Assembly (NCBI GenBank): GCA_947311845.1
Contig: CAMZMU010000081.1
Span: 3,506,701-3,570,700, forward strand
Direction: 5' to 3'
Origin: Poa pratensis
Taxonomy: Eukaryota > Streptophyta > Magnoliopsida > Poales > Poaceae
DNA: 64,000 nucleotides
A program made the position numbers and the translations under genes. The notes under the pieces were generated by a model. The model searched no databases. It was not told where the DNA came from and saw only the letters and a list, made by a program, of their open reading frames with translations. Positions 56,299 through 64,000 of this stretch are shown here, piece after piece; positions within the stretch are counted from its first letter, which is position 1; each line of letters begins with the position of its first letter.

Positions 56299-57113
56299 TT
56301 TTTTTTATCGAAGTCAGATTGCTCTTTGCCGGATGTCTACCGGTATAGTGATTGTGTGTTTCTGGGTGTGGTTTTCATGCTACGCCGTATGTAGCACTAC
56401 TGTGTGTAAAACTAGAGATTATGCTAGATCAGAACTTTGCTAGTAACTGCAGATTTTACTTAGACTAGTTTAATGCCCGTGCGTTGCTACGGATTCTATT
56501 TTTCATAATGTTGTGTCAATATAATACATGCAAAATTTCATATGTAAAGAAAAGGCATCCATTGGATATAACAATGACACTCCACTCCGATTGAGGTGTA
56601 TGTCGACAAAAGGTATAATTTGGTAAAACATGTTGGTGCCTATTGTCTCAGTATATTTAAAAACATATATATTGAAGTAAAAATTAATAACGAGATTATC
56701 TGTAAGCACAGAAAAATAAAAGGGAGAACAATATGTCTAATTATCTTTTTTGTGAGGGGGTGTCTAAATTAGCCAATCTAGTATAGCAATTCTTGGTCCG
56801 AAGAGTGCGCATGTGTAGCTCGAAAAAAGGACAGACTACTGTGTGCTGAAGTAAGTAAAAACAAGACATCCCTTTGGCTGTAACCAAAAGGAAAATGTAT
56901 AGCATGGTCGGCAAGAAGCAGGTAAAAAAAAGACAAGCATCACTCTAGCTCTCCGTTGACCTCAGTCCCCAATCCCCAATTCCTCACTCCTCACTCCCAT
57001 CTTCTTCCACGGCCGCTTGCTCACAGCGGAGAGCTGCAGGCCCGTAGCGCCACCAAGCCCCAACACTTCCCATCCTCCTCTCCACCCCTGTCGGCGCTCG
57101 ACCGGCCGCCCTC

Positions 57114-57465
57114 CATGGCCTTGCCGCGCCGCCAACCGACCCTCGCTGGCCTCGCCGGCATCGACAACCGACTCTCGCTCAAGGCCCTCGCGGACAAGAA
57201 CCTGTAGGAGATTTTTCTCCTCCTGCCCGACCCGGCGGCGCTCGCCCGCACCTTCCTCGCCTGCGCCTCCTTCCGCCATGTCATCACCGAGCGCGCCTCC
57301 CTCGCCTGCGCAGCACGTGGAAGTCACCGCCGCTGCTCTCCCACGGCCCCCATATCCCCGCCGCCTGCTTCGTACGCCCCCTCCCGTCGCCATATCTCCA
57401 GAGACATTGGACCTTCTCACCGATTCGTCGTGGTGCCGGATTGACGCTGCCGGTGAGGATTGGTG
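57114..57465 (+). pseudogene. F-box gene fragment (Helitron cargo)
   Basis: The reading starts MALPRRQPTLAGLAGIDNRL, meets a TAG at 57206-57208, and continues EIFLLLPDPAALARTFLACASFRHVI. This is the second half of an F-box of the type common in grass gene families. Later residues are proline-rich and no substrate-binding domain follows. In a complete protein the F-box would bind SKP1 in an SCF ubiquitin ligase. This is a broken start only. Confidence 0.6.
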
Positions 57466-57960
57466 AGCGAGGAAACACACGGTAGGCTGTTATGTTTACC
57501 TTTCTGCAAATTTAAGTTTCAGGTGTGCATTTGTTGATTAATGTTGGCTGAGCCATGTCTTACGAGTGTTCAGATATGTTTGCATTGGGATGATGTGATT
57601 TCATCAGATGCCTCATGCTTAGTTTATATTTTAATGTGGAACAGAGGCTCTGAAACTGGTCTTGTCCGAGTGCAAGCCGAAGGCCAAGGTTGTTGACATC
57701 TGTAAGAAGGGTGACAATTACATAACAGAGTAATGAATCCAATTCTGTTTTAACAACATATTTTCTTATTGTTTCCTCACTGTCTTCCTGATTACACTGG
57801 ATTTCTTTGTTGAGGGCAGGCAGACTGGAATGTCTACAAGAACGTGAAGAGGAGATTGAAAGGGGCATTGCTTTCCCAACATGCTTATCTGTGAACAACA
57901 CTGTCTGCCATTTCTCCCCTCTTGCCACGGATGATACAGTCCTGCAAGAGGATGATATGG

Positions 57961-59421
57961 GATTGGAACCCTCACCCTAACCCTCACCCTAACCCTCCCC
58001 GGGCGGCGGCGCCGCGCCGCCCCGGGGTGCCCCCGCCGGTCGTCTCCAGCCTTCCCTCGTCGTGCTCTCCCTCCCGCCGCCGTCGCCGGAGGCGTCGCAG
58101 GGCAAGGCCCTCGTGGCGTGGCGCGGCGGCGGCCCTCCTCGCTCACGATTCGATGGGGGCGGCGGCGCATCCACCCGGTCGGATCGGTGGCGGTGTCGCG
58201 GCCGGCGGCGAACGGGGCCGTCGTGCGCGCGGCGGAGGACGGTGTGCCAGTGGCGGCGGCGGCGGGCGCGATCTTGGTCGGGCCGAGTCCCGCTATGGTG
58301 CTGCCGCCCCCCCCCCCCCCCCCCCCCCCCCCGCGATGCACGGCCTCCTGGGCTGGTTCTGCAACACGAGGTGCGGTGGTGGTGGCCTCCTTCTTCGTCG
58401 GAGGTGGTCGGCCGAGTCCTTTGCGGCAGCGAGGCGGGAGGCGGTGAGGAGACGGCGGCGTGCCGCCGACGGCCGCCTGGACGGTGGTGGCAGTTGGGGA
58501 TCCAATCTGGGCTTGATCCGATCTGGACTGACCCAACCATGCTGCTATCTTCTCCGATGCCATCCTGCCAGAGGTCGTAGCCGGGGCGGCGAGTTGGAGG
58601 TGGAAGAGAGGCTGGCTCACAGAGTTGCTTCTTCGACCGACTCCTTTGCTGTTCCGATCGGCGGCGTGGGGGCCTGCCGGTATGCTCAATAATGGTGGCG
58701 GTCCTAGGGTTCCAACTCGCGCGAGGACGAAGATCTGCTTGACGCCGGTCCTCTTCGATCTGGCCGGAGTGGCGGGTTCCGGAAGGCTCCGCTGGCGATC
58801 TCGCATGGACGTTATGCCTAGAGATTGCTGGATCGGATGGTATTCGGTCGCAACGCACGGAGCGGCGCGCTCTGCTTCAGTTGCCACCATGGGCAAATCC
58901 ATGGTGAAGTCAGAGGCGGAGAAGGTCATCGAAGCTGAGATTTGGAGGACTAGCATTGGCGTTCGGAGTATTTGCATCGAGGAAGAACTGGCTTGGTGTT
59001 TCATGACTTGGAGCAGCGGCATGTAAGAGGGGGCGACAGCATACGTGAAGTCCAAAGTCCTACCTTTCAGGGTGAAAACCCAAGGTCTGGCCTTAATTGG
59101 TTGTGTCTGGCAATGGTCTTGTTGGAGACATTGTTTTTGAGAGCGAGGATTATCTTCAGGGTGAAAACCCAAGGTCTGGCCTTAATTGGTTGTGCCTGGC
59201 ACTGTTCTTCTTGAAGACGCTGCTTTTGAAGATTTAGACATCAGGTGTTGTTTTGGTGGTGGTTGTGCGGCTGCTGCAAGGATTGTAACTCTGTAGCGGG
59301 ACTTTCTTTTTATTTCTTCTTCTTATTGTCTTTCGGCTATTGCTCTGGCTATTGCGTTGTTGCAGAGGCTGGGTGTAATTTGTATCTCCGCGATATTAAT
59401 ATACATTCTTTATCTAAAAAA
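57961..59421 (+). mobile_element. Non-LTR retrotransposon-like insertion with 15-bp target duplication
   Basis: The insertion is flanked by aagaggatgatatgg (57946-57960 and 59422-59436) and ends in a run of A after gatattaatatacattcttt, as expected for target-primed reverse transcription. Its 5' end has ccctaaccctcaccctaa repeats and a very GC-rich stretch with 26 C in a row (58307-58332). No RT or endonuclease is encoded, so it is non-autonomous. A processed transcript of a host gene cannot be excluded, but I recognise no protein. Confidence 0.8.
59066..59240 (+). repeat. 89-bp tandem duplication inside the non-LTR insertion
   Basis: The block ttcagggtgaaaacccaagg and what follows recurs at an offset of 89 bp (59066 and 59155). 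The first half of each unit is nearly identical and the second half more diverged. Confidence 0.85.
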
Positions 59422-59861
59422 AAGAGGATGATATGGTCAAAATGTATTGTCTCGCTTTAACCTTTTCTACCATGTGCATTTTTTTCCACGAGCCTTGAGG
59501 ATTCTGCTCTCATTTGACAGAGATATGGCTTGCCATATTGATGGTTTTATTGCTGTGGTGGCACATACACATGTTATCAAAACGGGGCTAATTGCGTCCA
59601 GAGCAGCTGAAGTTCTTGCCGCTGCAACCACCGCAGCAGAAGTTGCAATGAGGCTGGTTAGACCTGGCAACAAGGTACTTCTCTGTTTATCTTTGTGCAT
59701 TATGTTTAGGAATATGATTTCGTACTTGGTAGGCGTCGGATCATTATTAGATAAGCAATAATCTCGCGTCGCGATACCAATGGACTAAGGTGGTTCTGCA
59801 GGCCCTGAAGCTGTTTAAATTATGTATGACGTGCCCACCAGAGCTAACTTATAGGATTTTA

Positions 59862-60170
59862 AAGTAGATAAAAGAAGTATAGCTGTAGATGTTCCATCCG
59901 TGAACCTGGCCCGAATGAGTGCACGTTGTGGTACATGTTGCCCTGCGCCCGGAACGTGTACGTCCCTGACCTCATGTTCGTGTACTTGTTGTCGAGGGTG
60001 ACACCAAGGGTTGTGAAGGAGAAGTGGCCGTTGAAGAACCGGACGCTCTCTCGAAAATGGCAAGAGTCTGCATCGGATGTAGACCAGAGCCTCATCAGTT
60101 CTGGTATAGGCTCCGGTTCACGCAACTTGGTTTGCCCGTTCCGACAGCAGAAACCATTGGTTTCACGCAA
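59862..60170 (-). pseudogene. Helitron helicase-like protein fragment
   Basis: The minus-strand reading includes TKLREPEPIPELMRLW, FRESVRFFNGHFSFTTLGV and YTFRAQGNMYHNVHSFGP, which match the region before the Rep domain of plant Helitron RepHel proteins. Only ~100 residues remain, and Rep and helicase motifs are absent. The orientation agrees with the Helitron ends. Confidence 0.75.
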
Positions 60171-60841
60171 CTTATGAAGATGCTATTTCTGATAGTAAAC
60201 ATCACCTTCTGTAGCTGTTGGGGTGAATTGCAGTTGCGTGATAGCTGACTGCAATGTGGCATTTGCTGGAGTGTGAAAGCCTGACATGAAGAATTCATTA
60301 TATTTCTTTGAGGTACATCATGATCCTTTTAATTAGTGCGTCATGGGGATGTACCCTGTTTGGCACTGAGATTACCTCCTGCAATTTTCTTCCTTGCATA
60401 TCTCTCCCGTTCCGTTTGTCTCTTCAATTCTTTTGGATCTGTTATTTGTCCTGCGAGTACCAATATTTAGACTCTATAAGATAAGATAGAAGAAGGTAAG
60501 AGGTGACGATGTGTAAACCTGAATTGCTTCTGTTCGTTAGGTCTTGGAATGGAGCCCGTGCAGCAGTAGGCCTTGACGATGCCATATCCTATCTGTTACA
60601 GAATGAGGATCATTTCTTCCATTTTGTGATTTCAAAACTCGGGGATAAATGCCGCCAGTAGTGAAGTTCAAAAAACACTTGTATGTATTGTTAGTTGCAC
60701 AAACAATCGTAAGTTTGATGAAGATGAGGAAGTCCATATCTGTTGTTTCTTACTGCTTTTGAACATTTGTTAAGCACTCAGATGTGATACTGTAGGCTAC
60801 TTTTGTTAAGCACTCTTAACTGATTTTGCACTTTACTCACC

Positions 60842-61150
60842 GTGACAGGACGTGATGGCAACCTGTGTCGTCGTGCCGTCGCGACAACCGTGCCGTGGAC
60901 TTGGTCGACACCGGAGCTAGCGCACGGCACGGTCATGGCCGACGGCGAAATTCGCTTCCTGGGCTGGAAGCACGACGCGACGGCAACTCGAGCCTGCACG
61001 ACAACCGGCGTCATTTGTATGGCGAGACCAGGCCGTGGACTGGGTGGACACCGGAGCTCGTGCAGGGCAACAGCACGGCCGATGGCGAAAGGTTGGTCTA
61101 TGCCGCGAGGAGCCCAGGCGACAGGTTGCTGTACTCAAAATTTCATTCTC
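60842..61150 (+). other. GC-rich captured fragment with internal duplication
   Basis: Two similar blocks follow each other, each with gtggactkggtsgacaccgg-type sequence and ending gccga(c/t)ggcgaaa (about 60893-60950 and 61032-61090). The base composition differs sharply from the flanks, as expected for captured exonic DNA. I do not recognise the protein. Confidence 0.4.
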
Positions 61151-61410
61151 TGATTGTACGGGCCAGTATGCATGCGGAAAAGTAACAATAATAATTGGAT
61201 TGCGTGGATTGCGTTGATTATTCTGGGAAAGGAATCCTTTGTCAATATGCTTTCCATCCTAATCGTCATGTACTAATATAGGAAAGAATCGCCCCTAATG
61301 GGCCGGCCCATGCAAGCGATGGAAGTGATCCATCGATCGATCGAAGGATTGTTGGTGTGGCAGAAAATGGGAGACGTACCAACGTACGAACTTCCATTTA
61401 ATAGTAAAGA

Positions 61411-61837
61411 TTGGGGCATGGCTTGCTCGTCTTTCGTCATCCTTGTGTCGGGCTTCGGAATTTTTTGTTTACTGATGGCAATATGGCATGTTTCGACAAT
61501 TCGATTCAAGATGAATTCCATAGAAATTCTGCCACCCTGAATGCTGCAACGTGGATTGATTTCAAAATTCGTTGGAGAGAAATGGTATGAAGTTTTCAGA
61601 TCAAAGTTTTTGAGGGGTTTTCGGATTAAAGTTCGCACAGTAAAAGCTGCAATTCGATTCAGAGGTTTTTTTCCCATGATCCGTAGGTAAACTAATAGTA
61701 ACCGTACGATCTTGGCGTCTCCGGCTCAGCGCCACTCCCCCAACCCAAACCCCCCTCTCGACGCTCGCCGCGCACAGACACGCAGGGAGGGAGACGAGAA
61801 GAAGAAACCCTAGACAAACCCCAGCCACCAGATCAAG
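61411..61837. other. Flank and 5' UTR of the THUMPD1-like gene
   Basis: From 61411 to about 61690 I see nothing I can name. From about 61720 the sequence becomes CT/CA-rich, as in a 5' UTR, leading to the ATG at 61838. Confidence 0.45.
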
Positions 61838-63145
61838 ATGGCCTCCGCCGGCGGCGACACCAAGGGGAGGAAGCGCAAGTTCCTCCCCCACGGCAAGCCG
61901 GTGCGGAAGGGCGCGTACCCGCTGCGCCCCGGCGTGCAGGGCTTCTTCATCACCTGCGACGGCGGCCGCGAGCAGCAGGCCACCCGCGAGGCAATCTCCC
62001 TGCTGGACACCGTAAGACACCGCCTTCCAACTTGCCTGCAACTAGATAGTCCGCTCTCTTGCCCGCCTGAGCGTCCCGCGCAGTAGGTGCTCGTCCCGTT
62101 GCCTGGTCGGAGCAGCACCAGATGCTACTTCACGCTGCTGCTGCTTCATTCAGCGATTCACTTCTTATTAGCACGTCATACAGGGATGCGTTTCGCTTCA
62201 GCTTCGGTGATAGCGCTATGCCGTGTTCAGTGTATTTACTTGTTTACTGTGGCGGGGCAAGTTACTTGTCTGTTGATTAATAGTGCACAATCTCAACTAA
62301 ATGAATTATTGCTTGTAATATACTTTAGTTCTGTTCAAAATCTTGCTATATGTAGTATGTACAGTTCTTAGTTCACATTTTGACAAATGATGGTAGTGGT
62401 TGGCTCATGCAGTAACCATAAGTTGTACAATGTGGCTTTCCTTTCTGTTCTGGCAAGAGCTATATGTTTCATTGCGCCTTTGCTACTTTGCTAGTTGCCC
62501 GTTGCTTTCTTGCCGTAATATGCTTTTGGCTAGGAATAGTCGCTGATATGCAATACTCCTTTGTTGGATGTGCAGTTCTATGAAGACCTGGTCGACGGGA
62601 AAGGATTTGATCAGAAGCCCAAGATCATACCTGACAAACCGTTGAACAAGAAAATAAAGTTTGACGACTCTGATGACGAGGATACAGATCATTCAGTGGA
62701 GGAGGCTAGCAATGGAAACGGTGCAGAAAAATGTGAAGCCAAGTCGTCTGAGCAGCAACAAGAGGTACTTGGTACCTCAGAAATTGCCAGCAAGGGCAAT
62801 GAAGAACAAGTGGAAACTGCTGATGGATCAACACCAAAGAAGCAACGGGTAGAAGATTCTCCGGTTTCTGAACAAACAGAGCCAATAGAACCCACTGATA
62901 AACCAACTGAGGCCACTGCTAAACCAAAAGAGTCCACTGATAAACCAACAGAGACTAGTGACATACCAAAAGAGTCCACTGATAAACCACCAGAGACTAG
63001 TGACATAGAAAAAGAGTCCACTGATAAACCATCAGAGACCAGTGATAAACCAAGAGAGTCAACTGGTAGACCAAAAGTGTCCAAGGACATACCTATTGAT
63101 GATTTAATTGATCAGGACCTGAAACAGCTGGGAGACAGGAAAAAG
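61838..63145 (+). CDS. THUMPD1: THUMPD1/TAN1-like tRNA acetylation cofactor, first two exons (3' partial)
   Basis: Exon 1 is 61838-62011 (58 codons) with donor gtaaga. Exon 2 is 62576-63145 (190 codons) with acceptor gtgcag and donor gtttgt. Frames join without remainder. The N-terminus KRKFLPHGKPVRKGAYPL, then PGVQGFFITCDGGREQQATRE, is characteristic of the THUMPD1/TAN1 family. These proteins deliver tRNA-Leu and tRNA-Ser to the NAT10/KRE33 acetyltransferase, which makes N4-acetylcytidine at position 12. Exon 2 encodes a disordered acidic linker (FDDSDDEDTDHSVEEA) and a 14-residue repeat. The RNA-binding THUMP domain must lie in exons past 64000. A basic segment (PLNKKIKF) could aid nuclear import. 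Confidence 0.88.
62924..63091 (+). repeat. Four 42-bp in-frame repeats in the THUMPD1-like gene
   Basis: Units start at 62924, 62966, 63008 and 63050, exactly 42 bp apart, each coding a variant of PKESTDKPTETSDI. The fourth is diverged (PRESTGRPKVSKDI). A partial earlier unit is seen upstream (DKPTEATAK). Confidence 0.92.
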
Positions 63146-64000
63146 GTTTGTTTGCCTTTTGAACTTAGTTACAGTTTAAGATATGTAGAAGGTGCTCTTT
63201 TCCTTTAAGAGAGTAGTCCATATAAATTTAGTCAGATGTGCTAAAACATGTTTTCTTGGTGCAGTTTACTCATCCATAAATATGTATAATCATTTTTAAG
63301 ATGGAAGCATGCTATTTTTATTCGTAGGTTCTAAGCAGTTTTGCTGGACCTCTGTTCCAAAATATAAGGCACATTTTGACTGTCCAAATTCATGCTTTGA
63401 GCAGCAATTAGTGCAATAATATGTAGTTTATGTCACGCAAAATAGATACCATTAGATTAGTTTTTATAGGTACTTTATTATGATTTTGTAACCATTGACT
63501 AAATATTGTATGAGAAATTTACAGCAAAAGCACAAATATGGACAGTCAAAATACGCTTTATAGTTTTGAACAGAAGCGGGGATACTCATAATCTTTCCTT
63601 CACATCCTTTTCCCTTTATCATATGCCTTGTGCAGATTGAAATAAATTTTAGACATTGAAATGTTCTTGTGCTTAATATATGGAATACACCGTTTTCTCG
63701 CACAAAGCTCTTAATTTGGAAATCATCTTGCTGTAGATAGAAAGTTTTCAGTATTTTGGTCCATTGGTAACTAGCTTCAGAGTTAACTGTTAGTATTAAC
63801 TATTTATTCATTGATACTGTTATTTAACTATTTATTCATTGATACTTGTTTTATTCTTGTTGCCACATCCCTGTGCAGTTATGTATAATTGTTTAAGTAC
63901 ACTTCGCAATTAATTTTGGCAGGAAAAACTCATTTGATGACTGAGTTATATATTGTGCCTCTCATTTTAGCAACTGTTTTGATAACTTCACAATCAGAAT
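63146..64000 (+). other. Intron 2 of the THUMPD1-like gene (runs off the window)
   Basis: T-rich intronic sequence holding one MITE. An acceptor-like ttttggcag lies at about 63922, but what follows does not read as a THUMP exon. Confidence 0.6.
63348..63580. mobile_element. Stowaway-like MITE in an intron
   Basis: The ~233 bp have inverted ends of nearly 40 bases. The left reads cctctgttccaaaatataag and then ttttgactgtcc; the right end, inverted, reads ctgttcaaaactataaagcg and ttttgactgtcc. The TA flanks are not clear, so the exact edge is approximate. Confidence 0.8.

Larger units (their letters stand above)
57645..59674 (+). pseudogene. EBP1: EBP1/PA2G4-like gene fragment, introns kept, split by an insertion
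   Basis: Three exons are readable: 57645-57729 (ALKLVLSECKPKAKVVDI), 57820-57960 plus 59437-59443 (FPTCLSVNNTVCHFSPLA), and 59521-59674 (CHIDGFIAVVAHTHVI, then LAAATTAAEVAMRLVRPGNK). Splice sites GT-AG are intact between them. These match the early pita-bread (methionine aminopeptidase-like) fold of ErbB3-binding protein 1, a ribosome-associated growth regulator. Exon 2 has two frame changes (near 57830 and 57855) and a 1.46 kb insertion. The start and the C-terminal half are absent. Kept introns mean capture was at the DNA level. Confidence 0.88.
56465..61410 (-). mobile_element. Helitron carrying gene fragments
   Basis: Read on the minus strand, the element starts TCTTTACTATTAAA (from 61410) and ends ...GGGCATTAAACTAG (56465). 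It sits between A and T (plus-strand A at 56464 and T at 61411), as Helitrons do. A short hairpin (ccgtg/tacgg, 56477-56492) stands ~9 bases before the CTAG end. A helicase remnant on the same strand (59862-60170) supports the call. Cargo includes an F-box fragment, an EBP1 fragment with introns and an unidentified duplicated fragment. The length is 4946 bp including a later 1.46 kb non-LTR insertion. It lies 166 bp past the PFDN2 stop. Confidence 0.8.

Noticed and set aside
57966..57998. Telomere-like ccctaaccctcaccctaaccct tract
   Set aside because: It is too short for an interstitial telomere and sits exactly at the 5' end of an insertion with a target duplication, so it belongs to that element.
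57989..59172. Very long frames on both strands over the GC-rich insertion
   Set aside because: They run through poly-C and cgg repeats on both strands at once, have no domain, and lie inside a non-LTR insertion.
1..64000. CRISPR arrays, bacterial operons, riboswitches or rRNA genes
   Set aside because: The window is plant nuclear DNA. The only rRNA-like segment is the 5S-derived part of the Cassandra LTR, and no spaced repeat array of CRISPR type is present.

Overview
The window reads as nuclear DNA of a cool-season (Pooideae) grass of the wheat, barley, oat or ryegrass group. The reasons are split plant genes with GT-AG introns, dense nested LTR retrotransposons with Triticeae-type LTRs, Stowaway MITEs, a tRNA-type SINE, a Cassandra LTR and a gene-capturing Helitron. 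There are no bacterial features. The species cannot be fixed from sequence alone.

Region 1 (1-44.5 kb) is almost all repeats. It opens with the 3' part of a Ty3/gypsy element (1-1742) and a broken, partly duplicated B3-domain gene (1745-3033). A ~4 kb LTR in minus orientation follows (3696 to about 29826), cut into four pieces by three later insertions, each with a 5-bp target duplication that I could read: a Tat-type gypsy element (4527-12614, TSD ccgac) and two non-autonomous Sabrina-like elements, E1 (14467-21555, TSD cggtg) and E2 (21847-28635, TSD acgtg). Next is an unclassified tandem array with long C runs (29.8-33.4 kb, resuming at 43.1 kb). A solo LTR (33426-34879, TSD ccatg) and an internally deleted Athila-like element (34926-43112, TSD gtcca) sit in it. 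The 3' LTR of the Athila-like element holds a second copy of the ~4 kb LTR in plus orientation (38449-42408).

Region 2 (44.7-64 kb) holds the genes: a five-exon CDCA7-like 4CXXC_R1 zinc-finger gene (minus), prefoldin subunit 2 (plus), and the first two coding exons of a THUMPD1/TAN1-like tRNA acetylation factor (plus, running off the window). Between the first two lies a decayed Athila-type pol with a Cassandra TRIM LTR inside. Between the last two lies a 4.9 kb Helitron (56465-61410) carrying an F-box fragment, an EBP1 gene fragment with introns, a helicase remnant and an unidentified fragment. A 1.46 kb non-LTR insertion with a 15-bp target duplication splits the EBP1 fragment.

The most interesting signal is structural. 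Two unrelated gypsy elements (Tat and Athila-like) each carry, between the integrase and the 3' LTR, a tandem array of short hairpins in which the loop is constant but both stem arms change together. The gypsy element at the window start has a related palindrome cluster, and three elements share a second conserved hairpin. This suggests a recurrent structured 3' region in these elements that ordinary annotation misses.
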